Source: Onishia taeanensis | GTDB taxonomy: Bacteria > Pseudomonadota > Gammaproteobacteria > Pseudomonadales > Halomonadaceae | Length of the DNA stretch: 64,000 nt | Assembly (NCBI RefSeq): GCF_003268885.1 | Contig: NZ_QLSX01000011.1 | Span: forward strand, 1-64,000 | Reading direction: 5' to 3' | Part shown: positions 28,209-38,182 of the stretch, piece by piece | Position numbering within the stretch: position 1 is the first letter of the stretch | Layout: each line of letters begins with the position of its first letter | Program-made: the position numbers and the translations under genes | The notes under the pieces: model-generated | The model's database searches: none | What the model was told of the DNA's origin: nothing | The model's input: only the letters and a program-made list of their open reading frames with translations

Positions 28209-29144
28209 TTACGCATCGCCACCCGACTGGGCAGCGGCGGTATTCAACAAGCGACGGGGGGCAATTTCCCCCGCCGCCTTGACCGTGACCAGGCCCAGAA
28301 AGACCTCGCCACGATAGAGTCTGACGGTGTCATCAACGCCGAGCTCTCCGGTATCCACGCGGGCCTGCTGGCCGTGCTGGATCCGGGAGGCCGCCACGTC
28401 GTCGACCTCAAGGGCCGGCAGATGCGCCACCAGCACATCGATCGGCATCAGCAGGGCTTCCCGGGCGTCCTGATCGGCCAATGCCTCCAGAGCGTCCAGG
28501 GTATGCATGCCGTCACCGTCGAAGGGGCCGGTCTTGAGCCGACGCAGGGCCGTGATGTGGCCACCGCAGCCAAGCGCCTGGCCGATATCCTCGGCAAGCG
28601 TGCGGATATAGGTGCCTTTGCTGCACTGCACCCGCAGCTCGAAACCCTCGGCATCTGCCTCGAGCAGCCGGCTATCATAAACGCTCACGCGCCGGACTGC
28701 ACGCTCGATTGTCTTGCCTTCCCGGGCCAGCTCATAGAGCTTGCGCCCCTCGTGCTTGAGCGCCGAATACATCGGCGGCACCTGGTCGATCTCGCCGCGA
28801 AAACGGGCAAGCACAGCCTCGATATCGGCCTCCTTCAAGGCCGGTATCGGAGCGCGCTCGACAATCTCGCCCTCGGCATCGCCGGTGTCGGTCACCTCGC
28901 CCAGCTTCACCCGGGTCTCGTAGACCTTGTCGGCCTCGAGCAGGAAGGAGCTGAACTTGGTGGCTTCGCCGAAGCAGATCGGCAGCAGACCGGTGGCCAT
29001 CGGGTCCAGCGTGCCGGTGTGTCCGGCTTTCTGGGCCTGATAGAGCCGCCGGACGCGCTGCAGCACATGGTTGCTCGACGCGCCCTTGGGCTTGTCGAAC
29101 AACAGCACTCCATCGACCGGCAGGCCGCGACGCTTTCGCGCCAT
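28209..29144 (-). CDS. truB: tRNA pseudouridine(55) synthase
   Basis: Makes the universal pseudouridine at position 55 of tRNA T-loops. The 311-aa protein has VDGVLLFDKPKGASSNHVL, the catalytic Asp in KAGHTGTLDPMATGLLP, RVKLGEVTDTGDAEG and the C-terminal PUA-like region. The ATG overlaps the rbfA stop by one base (TGATG), so translation is coupled. rpsO follows after about 107 bp. Length and motifs are ordinary for Gammaproteobacteria. Confidence 0.95.
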   Translation of the reverse strand: MARKRRGLPVDGVLLFDKPKGASSNHVLQRVRRLYQAQKAGHTGTLDPMATGLLPICFGEATKFSSFLLEADKVYETRVKLGEVTDTGDAEGEIVERAPIPALKEADIEAVLARFRGEIDQVPPMYSALKHEGRKLYELAREGKTIERAVRRVSVYDSRLLEADAEGFELRVQCSKGTYIRTLAEDIGQALGCGGHITALRRLKTGPFDGDGMHTLDALEALADQDAREALLMPIDVLVAHLPALEVDDVAASRIQHGQQARVDTGELGVDDTVRLYRGEVFLGLVTVKAAGEIAPRRLLNTAAAQSGGDA

Positions 29145-29584
29145 CAGCGGCCGTCCTCGTCGCGGCTCTGATCGCCGTGGCTATCGGCGACATCGCCGTC
29201 ATCGTCCTGTTCCTCGTGATGCTGGGCGCGATCGCTGGCGACCGCTTCCTCGATCAGCGAAGACAGCTGCTGGCCACGCACCACGCTCTCATCATAGTGA
29301 AAGCGCAGTTCTGGCACGTGACGCAGCTTGATGCGACGGGCGACCTGACTGCGCAGGAAGCCTGCGGCGCGCTTGAGCACCTTGAGGTTGTCCTTAACCC
29401 GCTCGGCGTCATTCTCGCCGAGCAGCGTGACATAGACGTCGGCATAGCCGAGGTCACGGCTGACCGTGACCCCGCTGACGGTGATCATGCCCAGGCGCGG
29501 GTCTTTGACCTCGCGCTGGATGAGTACCGCCAGCTCCTGCTGCAGCTGGTCGGCTACCCGATCGGTACGCTTGAACTCGCGCAT
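29144..29584 (-). CDS. rbfA: 30S ribosome-binding factor A
   Basis: Late 30S maturation factor, cold-inducible in E. coli. The 146-aa protein has a KH-like core: FKRTDRVADQLQQELAVLI, VKDPRLGMITVSGV, LGYADVYVTLLG and RHVPELRFHYDES. The C-terminal 30 residues are strongly acidic and His-rich (HHEEQDDDGDVAD), an extension beyond the folded core that is common in halophilic relatives. It lies between infB and truB in the nusA-infB operon. Confidence 0.95.
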   Translation of the reverse strand: MREFKRTDRVADQLQQELAVLIQREVKDPRLGMITVSGVTVSRDLGYADVYVTLLGENDAERVKDNLKVLKRAAGFLRSQVARRIKLRHVPELRFHYDESVVRGQQLSSLIEEAVASDRAQHHEEQDDDGDVADSHGDQSRDEDGR

Positions 29585-29604
29585 GACCAGCTCTCCTCGG
29601 TCGG

Positions 29605-32097
29605 TTACAGGGTGCGTTCGACCTTGACCTGATCGAAGACCTCGATCTTGTCACCGGCCTGGACGTCGTTGTAGTTCTTGACGCCGATACCGCATTCCAT
29701 GCCGTTGCGCACTTCGTTGACGTCATCCTTAAAGCGACGCAGGGATTCCAGCTCGCCTTCGTAGATGACCACGTTTTCGCGCAGCACACGGATCTTCTTG
29801 TTGCGGTGAACGGTGCCCTCGACCACCATGCAGCCGGCCACGGCGCCGATCTTCGGCGCGCGGAAGACGTCGCGAACCTCGGCCACGCCGACGATCTCTT
29901 CTTTCCAGTCCGGTGCCAGCATGCCGCTCATGGCCTGCTTGACCTCGTCGATCAGCTGGTAGATCACGCTGTAGTAGCGCAGATCCAGGCCTTCACGCTC
30001 GATGATCTCGCGGGCAGCGGCGTCGGCACGGACGTTGAAGCCGACCACGATGGCCTCACTGGCCAGCGCCAGGTTGGCGTCGGTACCGGTGATGCCGCCG
30101 ACACCCGAGGACACCACGGCGACCTCGACTTCGTCGGTGGAGAGCTCTTCGAGAGCGCTCTTGATGGCTTCCAGCGAGCCCTGGACGTCGGCCTTGAGGA
30201 CGATGTTGACCTTGGCGACCTCTTCCTTGCCCATCTGGCTGAACATGTTCTCCAGCTTGGCTTTCTGCTGGCGAGCCAGGCGCACTTCGCGGTACTTGCC
30301 CTGACGGAAGTTGGCGATCTCGCGGGCCTTCTTCTCGTCTTCGAGCACCATGAAGTCATCACCGGCATCCGGCGTGCCATCGAGACCCTGGATCTCGACC
30401 GGCATGGACGGACCGACCTCGTCGACCTGCTTGCCAAGCTCGTTGGTCAGGGCACGCACGCGGCCGTGGTGGAGGCCGGCGAGCACGATGTCGCCTTTCT
30501 TCAGAGTGCCGTTCTGGACCAGCACGGTCGCGACAGGGCCACGGCCCTTGTCGAGACGCGACTCGACCACGACGCCCTTGCCAGGCGCTTCCGGCACGGC
30601 CTTGAGCTCGAGCACTTCGGACACCAGCTGGATAGATTCCAGCAGGTCTTCGATGCCTTCACCAGACTTGGCAGAGACGTGGACGAACTGGGTGTCGCCG
30701 CCCCACTCTTCGGAGATGACGCCGTGCTGGGACAGCTCGTTCTTGACCCGGTCCGGATCAGCGCCCGCCTTGTCGATCTTGTTGACCGCCACGACCATCG
30801 GCACGCCGGCAGCCTTCGAGTGCTCGATCGCCTCGATGGTCTGCGGCATCACGCCGTCGTCTGCAGCGACCACCAGGATCACCACGTCGGTCGCCTTGGC
30901 ACCACGAGCACGCATGGCGGTGAACGCCGCGTGGCCCGGGGTATCGAGGAAGGTCACGCCGCCGTGATCGTCCTCAACGTGATAGGCACCAATGTGCTGG
31001 GTAATGCCGCCGGCTTCACCGGTCGCCACCTTGGCACGACGCACGTAGTCGAGCAGCGAGGTCTTGCCGTGGTCGACGTGACCCATAACGGTGACCACCG
31101 GAGAGCGCGTAATCTCTTCGCCCTCGTAGGAGATGCTCTCGAGCACTTCGGTCTCAAGGGCATCGTCCTTGACCAGCTTGGGCTTGTGGCCCATTTCCTC
31201 GACCACGATTACCGCGGTCTCCTGGTCGATGGTCTGGTTGATGGTCACGGCCGCGCCCATGTTGAACATGGCCTTGATAACTTCGTTGGCCTTGATCGAC
31301 ATCTTGTCGGCAAGTTCGGCGACGCTGATCGATTCGGGAATCGACACTTCGCGCACGATCGGCTGCGTCGGCTTCTGGAAGCCGTGCTTGCCGCCGCCTT
31401 CACGACCGCCACGACGGCTGCCGCGACGCTCAGCGCGCTTGGCTTTCTTGCCGCCGCGACGGCGCTCTTCGCGATCGTCATCGTCACGCTCCTGACGACC
31501 CTTCTTGGCCTTGGCACCGGCCTTCTTGGGCGCCCGACGCGTATCGCCGCGGGGCTCCTTGGGTGGTGCGTTGACTTCGGGGGCAGCAGGCTCGGCAGTC
31601 TCGAGCTCCGGCACCGGAATCTCCGGCTCGGCCGCTGTCGCCTTGGCCGCTTCCTCTGCCTTGGCGGCTTCGGCGTTGGCCTTGGCGGCCTTGGCTTCTT
31701 CCGCCTCGCGGGCAGCTCGCTCGGCCTGGGAATCGGCCATGTCGCCGACCAGCTGGCGCGGTCCCGTTTCTTCGGTCTTGGGTTTCTCGGCCGGCTCTTC
31801 GTCGCGCTTCACGTAGGTGCGCTTCTTGCGGACCGAGACCTCAATGGACTTGCCACGATCACCGGAACGGATCCGGCTCTTGGTCTTGCGCGTCAGGGTG
31901 ACGCGATTCTTGGCCCCGGCGTCGCTATCGCCGCCGTGGCTCTTGGTCAAATAGTCGAGCAGGCGCTTCTTGTCCGCTTCGGACACAGCGTCGCCCTCGG
32001 CCTTGTGCGGCAGGCCGGCTTCTTTCATCTGTTCTAGTAAGCGGGGCACTTCGCGCCCCACTTTTACGGCAAAATCTTTTACGGTCATGTCTGACAT
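29605..32097 (-). CDS. infB: Translation initiation factor IF-2
   Basis: GTPase that brings fMet-tRNA to the 30S subunit. The 830-aa protein has an N-terminal IF2N domain ([21 protein letters not shown]), then a long charged region rich in Ala/Glu and Lys/Arg (about residues 70-270). The G domain follows with [24 protein letters not shown] and VAVNKIDK (about 330-500), then domains II-IV. I chose the ATG at 32097 because of AGGAGGG; the upstream frame overlaps nusA. Internal starts giving shorter IF-2 forms are possible but not visible. Confidence 0.96.
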   Translation of the reverse strand: MSDMTVKDFAVKVGREVPRLLEQMKEAGLPHKAEGDAVSEADKKRLLDYLTKSHGGDSDAGAKNRVTLTRKTKSRIRSGDRGKSIEVSVRKKRTYVKRDEEPAEKPKTEETGPRQLVGDMADSQAERAAREAEEAKAAKANAEAAKAEEAAKATAAEPEIPVPELETAEPAAPEVNAPPKEPRGDTRRAPKKAGAKAKKGRQERDDDDREERRRGGKKAKRAERRGSRRGGREGGGKHGFQKPTQPIVREVSIPESISVAELADKMSIKANEVIKAMFNMGAAVTINQTIDQETAVIVVEEMGHKPKLVKDDALETEVLESISYEGEEITRSPVVTVMGHVDHGKTSLLDYVRRAKVATGEAGGITQHIGAYHVEDDHGGVTFLDTPGHAAFTAMRARGAKATDVVILVVAADDGVMPQTIEAIEHSKAAGVPMVVAVNKIDKAGADPDRVKNELSQHGVISEEWGGDTQFVHVSAKSGEGIEDLLESIQLVSEVLELKAVPEAPGKGVVVESRLDKGRGPVATVLVQNGTLKKGDIVLAGLHHGRVRALTNELGKQVDEVGPSMPVEIQGLDGTPDAGDDFMVLEDEKKAREIANFRQGKYREVRLARQQKAKLENMFSQMGKEEVAKVNIVLKADVQGSLEAIKSALEELSTDEVEVAVVSSGVGGITGTDANLALASEAIVVGFNVRADAAAREIIEREGLDLRYYSVIYQLIDEVKQAMSGMLAPDWKEEIVGVAEVRDVFRAPKIGAVAGCMVVEGTVHRNKKIRVLRENVVIYEGELESLRRFKDDVNEVRNGMECGIGVKNYNDVQAGDKIEVFDQVKVERTL

Positions 32098-32125
32098 TAA
32101 CGACCCTCCTGAGCCCGTGACCTGT

Positions 32126-33619
32126 TTACTGTTCGCTCTCGAACCAAGGCGCACGGGCAGTCATGATCAATGCCGCAGCGCGCTCCTCGTCCACGCCCTC
32201 GATGTCTTCAAGATCATCGACGGACTGCTCGGCAAGGTCCTCCATGGTGACAATGCCCCGGCTGGCCAGAATGAAGGCCAGGTGACGCTCCATCCCTTCC
32301 ATCTCGAGCAGGTCGTCGGCGGGCTGGGCGCCGTCGAGCTGCTCTTCGGAAGCAATTGCCAGGTTCAACAGCTCATCTTTTGCGCGTGCACGCAGCTCCT
32401 CGACGAGATCCTCGTCGAATTCCTCGATCTCGAGCATTTCCTCGAGGGGCACGTAGGCAACTTCTTCCAGGGAAGTGAAGCCTTCTTCGACCATGATACG
32501 TGCCAGCTCCTCGTCGATCTCCAGGTGGTTGATGAAGAATTCCACCTGACTATCGATTTCCTGCTCGCGCTTACCCTCGGCCTCGTCCTCGGTCATCACG
32601 TTGAGTTTCCAGCCGGTCAGCTCTGAAGCGAGCCGCACGTTCTGGCCACTGCGACCGATGGCCTGGGCGAGATTGTCCTCGGCGACGGCGACATCCATGG
32701 CATGGCTGTCCTCATCGACGAGAATCGAGGCGACATCCGCCGGCGCCATGGCGTTGATCACCAGCTGCGCGGGGTTGTCGTCCCAAAGAATGATATCCAC
32801 ACGTTCGTTCTGCAGCTCGGTGGACACCGCCTGCACTCGCGAACCGCGCATGCCGACGCAGGCACCGACCGGGTCGATGCGGCGGTCATTGGTCTTGACC
32901 GCGATCTTGGCCCGCGAACCGGGGTCCCGCGCCGCGCCCTTGATCTCGATGAGCTGCTCGGCAATTTCCGGCACCTCGATCTTGAACAGCTCGATGATCA
33001 GTTCCGGGCAGGTCCGCGACAGGATCAACTGGGCGCCACGCGCCTCGGCGTCGACCTTGACCAGCAGCGCACGCACCCGCTCGTTCATGCGGTAGCGCTC
33101 GCCCGGGATCATCTCATTACGCGGCAGGAACGCCTCGGCGTTGTCGCCCAGATCGATGATCAGCCCTTCACGTGTCGTCTTCTTGACAATGCCGGCCACC
33201 AGCTCGCCTTCGCGATCGGTATACTGGCGCACCACTTCGGCGCGCTCGGCCTCACGGACCTTCTGCACGATCACTTGCTTGGCGGTCTGCGCCGCGATGC
33301 GACCGAAGGTGGCATTCTCGATGCGCTCCTCGACCACGTCGCCCTCGGTCAGCGGCGGATCACGACGCTCGGCGAAGGACTGCTTGATCTCGGCGTCCGG
33401 GTTCTCGAACTCGTCGTCCTCGATCACCACCCAGCGACGGAAGGTATCGTAGTCGCCGGTTGCACGATCGATTGCCACCCGCACGTTGACTTCCTGACCG
33501 TCGAACCGCTTGCGCGATGCACTGGCCAGCGCCGCTTCTACGGCTTCGAAGATGACGTCACGGGGCACGCCCTTCTCATTCGAGATCGCGTCAACGACCA
33601 TCAAAATCTCTTTGCTCAT
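32126..33619 (-). CDS. nusA: Transcription termination/antitermination factor NusA
   Basis: RNA polymerase elongation factor for pausing, termination and rrn antitermination; it would act on the rrn leader at the left end. The 497-aa protein has the N-terminal polymerase-binding domain, an S1 domain (about 135-200, [16 protein letters not shown]), and two KH domains with the [10 protein letters not shown] and [15 protein letters not shown] signatures. Two acidic C-terminal AR repeats (about 365-490) are typical of Gammaproteobacteria. It lies between rimP and infB. Confidence 0.96.
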   Translation of the reverse strand: MSKEILMVVDAISNEKGVPRDVIFEAVEAALASASRKRFDGQEVNVRVAIDRATGDYDTFRRWVVIEDDEFENPDAEIKQSFAERRDPPLTEGDVVEERIENATFGRIAAQTAKQVIVQKVREAERAEVVRQYTDREGELVAGIVKKTTREGLIIDLGDNAEAFLPRNEMIPGERYRMNERVRALLVKVDAEARGAQLILSRTCPELIIELFKIEVPEIAEQLIEIKGAARDPGSRAKIAVKTNDRRIDPVGACVGMRGSRVQAVSTELQNERVDIILWDDNPAQLVINAMAPADVASILVDEDSHAMDVAVAEDNLAQAIGRSGQNVRLASELTGWKLNVMTEDEAEGKREQEIDSQVEFFINHLEIDEELARIMVEEGFTSLEEVAYVPLEEMLEIEEFDEDLVEELRARAKDELLNLAIASEEQLDGAQPADDLLEMEGMERHLAFILASRGIVTMEDLAEQSVDDLEDIEGVDEERAAALIMTARAPWFESEQ

Positions 33620-33659
33620 GCCTTTGCCTCGCCAGAAAACCTGTCCTTATGCATCGACC

Positions 33660-34121
33660 TCAATCCTCGAACTGGGGCACGACACGCGCCTGATCGATGC
33701 TGTCGATGGGAAAGCAGTACTCCTCGCCTTCAACCTGCAACAACACTTCGTCCTCTTCGATACCGGCCAGCAGTCCCTGGAACTTGCGCCGACCGTCGAA
33801 GGGTGTGCGCAGCTTGATGGCCACCACATGCCCCTTGAAGCGTTCGAAATGATCGAGGGTGAACAACGGCCGGTCCATGCCCGGGGACGACACCTCAAGC
33901 CGGTACTCGCCGGCGATAGGGTCCTCGACATCCATGACCGCACTGATCTGGCGGCTGATATCGGCACAGTCGTCGACGGTCACGCCGTTGGGGCCATCGA
34001 TATAGATCACCAGGCGGGAGTGTTTGCCCTGGGACAGGTAGTCGAGTCCCCAGAGCTCGAAGCCCATGGCGGAGGCCACCGGCTCGATTAACGCGTATAG
34101 CGCAGCGTCCTTGATTGCCAC
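33660..34121 (-). CDS. rimP: Ribosome maturation factor RimP
   Basis: Needed for 30S subunit maturation. The 153-aa protein shows the family landmarks [23 protein letters not shown], the [14 protein letters not shown] helix, and [14 protein letters not shown], followed by an SH3-like C-terminal half. The start is a GTG (34121) with TAGGAG upstream; no in-frame ATG gives a better N-terminus. It opens the rimP-nusA-infB-rbfA-truB-rpsO-pnp operon. The leader contains a perfect inverted repeat (see 34197-34220). Confidence 0.94.
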   Translation of the reverse strand: MAIKDAALYALIEPVASAMGFELWGLDYLSQGKHSRLVIYIDGPNGVTVDDCADISRQISAVMDVEDPIAGEYRLEVSSPGMDRPLFTLDHFERFKGHVVAIKLRTPFDGRRKFQGLLAGIEEDEVLLQVEGEEYCFPIDSIDQARVVPQFED

Positions 34122-34196
34122 AGACGAAGACTCCTACAGCCGTTGCGTCAGGCACCTGGCCGGGAGATAAAGAGGAAGCGAGGTGGCTGATTGGCG

Positions 34197-34220
34197 TGTT
34201 ACCAGCGAAGGCTGGTAACA
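34197..34220 (-). repeat. Perfect inverted repeat in the rimP leader
   Basis: TGTTACCAGC and its exact complement, separated by GAAG, lie about 75 bp upstream of rimP. It could form an RNA hairpin or be an operator. The arms contain the same TGTTACC half-site as the repeats before the CrcZ-like RNA and panB. Confidence 0.6.
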
Positions 34221-34250
34221 GGGGAACGGCTAACAGATGAGCTACTAACA

Positions 34251-34278
34251 AAAAGCCCCTTCACTGGAAGGGGCCTTT
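34251..34278 (-). terminator. Terminator after tRNA-fMet
   Basis: GCCCCTTC (34255-34262) and GAAGGGGC (34267-34274) form an 8-bp stem. On the minus strand a TTTTTGTTAG tail follows, ending the secG/tRNA transcript before the rimP operon. Confidence 0.75.
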
Positions 34279-34323
34279 CACAAGAATCCTTATATCCCAT
34301 TTGGCGTCTCTTGACGGCCTAAA

Positions 34324-34400
<77 letters not shown>

Positions 34401-34526
34401 TCACAGGTCGGCGATATTACCTGCCACTCTGGCTCACGTCAAGAACTCTTACCTTGCCGTGGAAGTGACAATCGCCTGAATGCCAATCTTGCTACTGAAG
34501 GCCTCGGCATAACAAGGCGTTCCAGA

Positions 34527-34613
34527 TGGTGCCGAAGGCGGGACTTGAACCCGCACGACCGTAAGGTCACTACCCCCTCAAGATAGCGTGTCTACCAATT
34601 CCACCACTTCGGC
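34527..34613 (-). tRNA. leuU: tRNA-Leu (GAG)
   Basis: 87 nt with encoded CCA and a long variable arm as in class II tRNAs. The anticodon stem CTATC/GGTAG encloses TTGAGGG, giving anticodon GAG. It lies directly after secG, as leuU does in E. coli. Confidence 0.96.
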
Positions 34614-34640
34614 ATCAGGGGAGCACTAATTGAGGCCGGC

Positions 34641-35000
34641 TTAGCTGCCGCTCTCCTCTAGCACTGGCGCTGTATTATCCATATCGGATGAGGAGTCGTC
34701 AAGCGTTGGCACGTTGTTTTGCTGCTCCACAACTTTGGCGTCCGGAATGCCGGTTTCAGGCGCCTGGCCTGCCTGGGAGGCAAAGTAGGCAAGCGTCAGG
34801 GACGTGGCAAAGAAACCCGCCGCCAGCAGCGCCGTGAACTTTGACAGGAAACCGCCGCTGCCGCGGGACCCGAACACGGTCTGCGAGGCACCGCCGCCGA
34901 AGGAGGCGCCGGCATCGGCGCCCTTGCCCTGCTGCAGCAGGACGAGAACGACCAAGGCGATGGCGATCGCCACGTGGATCATGAGAAAGGCAACTTGCAT
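34641..35000 (-). CDS. secG: Preprotein translocase subunit SecG
   Basis: Non-essential subunit of the SecYEG channel. The 119-aa protein has two membrane segments (residues about 5-20 and 55-77) around a Gly-rich cytoplasmic loop ([28 protein letters not shown]), then an acidic Ser/Asp-rich tail. I chose the ATG at 35000 ([10 protein letters not shown]); an in-frame TTG lies 24 bases upstream inside tpiA. The gene starts 5 bp past the tpiA stop and is followed by tRNA-Leu. Confidence 0.93.
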   Translation of the reverse strand: MQVAFLMIHVAIAIALVVLVLLQQGKGADAGASFGGGASQTVFGSRGSGGFLSKFTALLAAGFFATSLTLAYFASQAGQAPETGIPDAKVVEQQNNVPTLDDSSSDMDNTAPVLEESGS

Positions 35001-35005
35001 GGGGT

Positions 35006-35755
35006 TCAACCTGCTGACTGGCAAATGGCTAGAAAATCGTCGACCTGGAGAGAGGCTCCCCCCACCAGGCCGCCGTCGATGTCCGGCTGCGCGAGCAGCT
35101 CGGCGGCGTTGGCAGCCTTCATGCTGCCGCCGTACAACAGACGCAGGCCCTCGGCCAGCGTCGGATCATAGGTCGCAAGATGCGCACGAAGCGCCGCATG
35201 CACCTGCTGAGCCTGTTCGGGCGTCGCGGTGCGCCCGGTACCGATGGCCCAGACCGGCTCGTAGGCGACGACCAGCCGAGACCGTTCGTCCGCAGCGAGA
35301 GCGTCGAAGACCGCCGCCAGCTGCCCGAGCACCACCGCCTCGGTACGGCCGGCATCTCGCTCTTCGAGGGTCTCACCGACGCACAGCACCGGCGTTAGTT
35401 CGGCGGCGAGGGCCGCCTTGACCCTTGCCAGCACCTCGGCATCGTCTTCAGCGAACAGCTCGCGCCGTTCGGAGTGACCGACCAGCACGTAGCGGGCCCC
35501 GCAATCGCTGAGCATGCTAGCGCTGACTTCGCCCGTGAAGGCGCCACTCGGCTGGTGATAGAGCGTCTGACCGCCCAGCGCCACCGGCAATTCGGCAAAC
35601 GCCTGATGCGCGGCATGCAGATAGGGCGCCGGCAACATCAGTGCCACGTCGGCCGTCGCGGAAACGCCGCGCGCTGCAAGGGCGCGAGCGAAGCTATCGA
35701 CCAGCGCCAACGAGCCATTCATCTTCCAATTACCGGCAATCAGCGGAGTACGCAT
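35006..35755 (-). CDS. tpiA: Triosephosphate isomerase
   Basis: Interconverts dihydroxyacetone phosphate and glyceraldehyde-3-phosphate. The 249-aa TIM barrel has N9 and K11 in AGNWKMNGS, the catalytic His in [10 protein letters not shown], the catalytic Glu in [12 protein letters not shown], and the phosphate-binding YGGSMKAAN and [10 protein letters not shown] chose the ATG at 35755 after AGAGGA. It lies between glmM and secG, where many Gammaproteobacteria (for example Pseudomonas) carry it. Confidence 0.96.
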   Translation of the reverse strand: MRTPLIAGNWKMNGSLALVDSFARALAARGVSATADVALMLPAPYLHAAHQAFAELPVALGGQTLYHQPSGAFTGEVSASMLSDCGARYVLVGHSERRELFAEDDAEVLARVKAALAAELTPVLCVGETLEERDAGRTEAVVLGQLAAVFDALAADERSRLVVAYEPVWAIGTGRTATPEQAQQVHAALRAHLATYDPTLAEGLRLLYGGSMKAANAAELLAQPDIDGGLVGGASLQVDDFLAICQSAG

Positions 35756-35853
35756 AGACGGTCCTCTTTCAAGGTGGTGCGAAATGGTATAGGAGCGCTC
35801 ATAGCATGACAACCAGCACACCACAAGGCATGCCGGCCATCAGCGGGTGTGAC

Positions 35854-37200
35854 TCAGTCGACCAGCGATTCGACCTCGCCGGCCAGGCGCCTGGCCAGGC
35901 CGTCCACATCGAGATGAGGCCGCCCCTCGACCATCACCCGAATCAGTGGCTCGGTGCCGGAAGGGCGCAGCAGCACACGCCCCTCATTGCCGAGCTCAGC
36001 CTCGACGCTTGCGACGGCCTTCTTCAGCGACTCGCTATCCATCAGCGCGCCGCGATCGGTGGCGGCATTAAGGCGCACATTGACCAGGGCCTGAGGCGCC
36101 TTTTCGAAACCGCCCAGCAATTTGGCAAGCGTCTGGCCCTCGCGGACCATGATCGCCAGCACCTGAAGCGCCGAGACGATGCCGTCGCCGGTGGTCTGGA
36201 TGTGGCCACAGACGATGTGCCCGGAGGACTCACCGCCCAGCTGCCAGCCGTTGGCCACCAGGCGCTCGATCACATAGCGGTCGCCGACCTTGGCGCGCTC
36301 GAAGGGTATGCCCAGCGCTTCAAGGGCCGCGGCGAGGCCAAAGTTGGACATCAGCGTGCCGACCACCCCGCCGCCCAGCTCACCGCGAGCATGACGGTCG
36401 CGGGCGATCAGGAACAGGATGTCGTCGCCGTCGAGTTCGCGGCCGTCGGCATCGACCAGCAGCACCCGGTCGCCGTCGCCGTCGAAGGCGACACCCAGGT
36501 CGGCGCCCCGTGAGATCACCGCTGCCCGCAGGCTGGCCGGGTGCGTCGAGCCGACCTCATGATTGATATTGAGACCGTCGGGGCTAGCACCGACCACGCT
36601 GACCTCGGCGCCGAGCTCGCGAAAGACACTGGGTGCGATGTGATAGGTCGCACCGTGGGCGCAATCGAGGACGATTTTCAAGCCATGCAGACTGACCCGA
36701 TCGGGCACCGTCGACTTGCAGAACTCGATGTAGCGACCCGGCGCATCGTCGATTCGCACGGCCTTACCGAGCCGATCCGGCGCCACAGTGGTCAACGGCG
36801 CCTCGAGCATCTCCTCAATGCGCTCTTCGATCGCATCGGGGAGCTTGGCGCCTTCGGCGGAGAAGAACTTGATGCCGTTATCCTCGAAGGGATTGTGCGA
36901 CGCGGAGATCACGATCCCGGCATGCGCCCGGAAGGTGCGGGTCAGATAGGCAATGGCCGGCGTCGGCATCGGCCCCAGCAGCGAGACATCGACACCGGCC
37001 GCCGACAGACCCGACTCGAGTGCCGACTCGAACATATAGCCGGAAATCCGGGTGTCCTTGCCAATCAGCACCTTGGTCCGCCCTTCACGGGCCAGCACGC
37101 GCCCCACGGCCCAGCCGAGCTTGAGCATGAAATCAGGAGTGATCGGGTAATCGCCCACGGTGCCGCGGATACCGTCGGTACCAAAATAACGTCTGCTCAT
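35854..37200 (-). CDS. glmM: Phosphoglucosamine mutase
   Basis: Converts glucosamine-6-phosphate to glucosamine-1-phosphate for UDP-GlcNAc, feeding peptidoglycan and LPS. The 448-aa protein starts [11 protein letters not shown], has the phosphoserine loop ISASHNP (S101), the metal-binding DGDGDR, the sugar-binding GGESSGH, and the phosphate-binding [12 protein letters not shown]. The ATG overlaps the folP stop as ATGA, so translation is coupled. Confidence 0.96.
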   Translation of the reverse strand: MSRRYFGTDGIRGTVGDYPITPDFMLKLGWAVGRVLAREGRTKVLIGKDTRISGYMFESALESGLSAAGVDVSLLGPMPTPAIAYLTRTFRAHAGIVISASHNPFEDNGIKFFSAEGAKLPDAIEERIEEMLEAPLTTVAPDRLGKAVRIDDAPGRYIEFCKSTVPDRVSLHGLKIVLDCAHGATYHIAPSVFRELGAEVSVVGASPDGLNINHEVGSTHPASLRAAVISRGADLGVAFDGDGDRVLLVDADGRELDGDDILFLIARDRHARGELGGGVVGTLMSNFGLAAALEALGIPFERAKVGDRYVIERLVANGWQLGGESSGHIVCGHIQTTGDGIVSALQVLAIMVREGQTLAKLLGGFEKAPQALVNVRLNAATDRGALMDSESLKKAVASVEAELGNEGRVLLRPSGTEPLIRVMVEGRPHLDVDGLARRLAGEVESLVD

Positions 37201-38060
37201 GGGGTAAACCCCTCCTCCATCACGGCCCAGGTCATGTTCACGGCATCCACACTGGGCCCCACATCGTGGACACGCAGAATCCGTGCGCCGCGCTCGACGG
37301 CTAGTGCCGCCAGCGCCAGGCTGCCCGGCAGGCGCTCTTCCACCGGGCGCTCGAGCACCTTGCCGATCATGCTCTTGCGCGACATGCCGGCGAGAATCGG
37401 CAGCCCCAGATCCTTGAGGCCCGCCAGGCGGTTGAGCAGGCGCAGGTTGTGCTCGACGCTCTTGCCAAAGCCGAAGCCCGGATCGAGGATCAAGCGTTCG
37501 CGCCGCAAGCCCGCCGCCTCGCAGGCGCGGATGCGCTCCTCGAGAAAGACCTTAACGACCTCTTCCACCGGCTGCTCATAGCCCGGGGCTCGCTGCATGG
37601 TGTCAGGCTCGCCGACCATATGCATCAGGCACACCGGCAAGCCGCTATGTGCGGCCGCCCCTAACGCGCCTTCACGGCGCAGGCCCCTCACGTCGTTGAG
37701 CATGCCCGCCCCCAGCGCGGCGGTCTCGCGCATGACCTCGGGGGCACTGGTGTCGACCGATACCAGGGCATCAAGCTCGCGCACCAAGCGCTCTACCACC
37801 GGGGCGACCCGATCGAGCTCTTGCTGAGGCGAAACCTCGACCGCTCCCGGCCGGGTCGATTCGCCGCCCACGTCGATGATCGCCGCGCCCTCGGCCAGCA
37901 TGCGCTCGGCATGGCGCAGCGCATCGTCGATGGCCGCGTGCTGGCCACCGTCGGAGAAAGAATCCGGTGTCACGTTGAGGATCCCCATCACGCGGGGAAA
38001 GGAAATATCCAGGCGATGCCGGCCGCACTGCAGCGCACTGGCGCCTTGTCCGTCATTCAT
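37197..38060 (-). CDS. folP: Dihydropteroate synthase
   Basis: Joins p-aminobenzoate to the pterin pyrophosphate made by FolK; target of sulfonamides. The 287-aa TIM barrel shows [35 protein letters not shown], the [10 protein letters not shown] loop and SRKSMIGK. I chose the ATG at 38060 (MNDGQG); the frame extends upstream to 38147 but has no better site. It is followed by glmM with a 4-bp overlap and preceded by ftsH, as in E. coli. Confidence 0.95.
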   Translation of the reverse strand: MNDGQGASALQCGRHRLDISFPRVMGILNVTPDSFSDGGQHAAIDDALRHAERMLAEGAAIIDVGGESTRPGAVEVSPQQELDRVAPVVERLVRELDALVSVDTSAPEVMRETAALGAGMLNDVRGLRREGALGAAAHSGLPVCLMHMVGEPDTMQRAPGYEQPVEEVVKVFLEERIRACEAAGLRRERLILDPGFGFGKSVEHNLRLLNRLAGLKDLGLPILAGMSRKSMIGKVLERPVEERLPGSLALAALAVERGARILRVHDVGPSVDAVNMTWAVMEEGFTP

Positions 38061-38130
38061 GGCTTGCTTGATCCTGCTGACTGGCAATTGGCCCCGCACG
38101 GGGGATGCTGGTGCGCATGATACCCAATAA

Positions 38131-38164
38131 ACGCGAGAGGCGCCCACTAGGGGCGCCTCGCGTC
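38131..38164 (-). terminator. Probable ftsH terminator
   Basis: A GC-rich stem of about 14 bp with one mismatch (GCGAGGCGCCC against GGGCGCCTCTCGC) is followed on the minus strand by GTTTATTG, shortly after the ftsH stop. Confidence 0.6.
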
Positions 38165-38182
38165 TTGCTGGGATGCCCTGCC

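Noticed and set aside
29806-32037. 743-codon open frame antisense to infB
   Set aside because: It mirrors the infB coding sequence, has no ribosome-binding site, and is rich in His/Leu/Gly/Asp as antisense frames of high-GC genes are. infB itself has full motifs.
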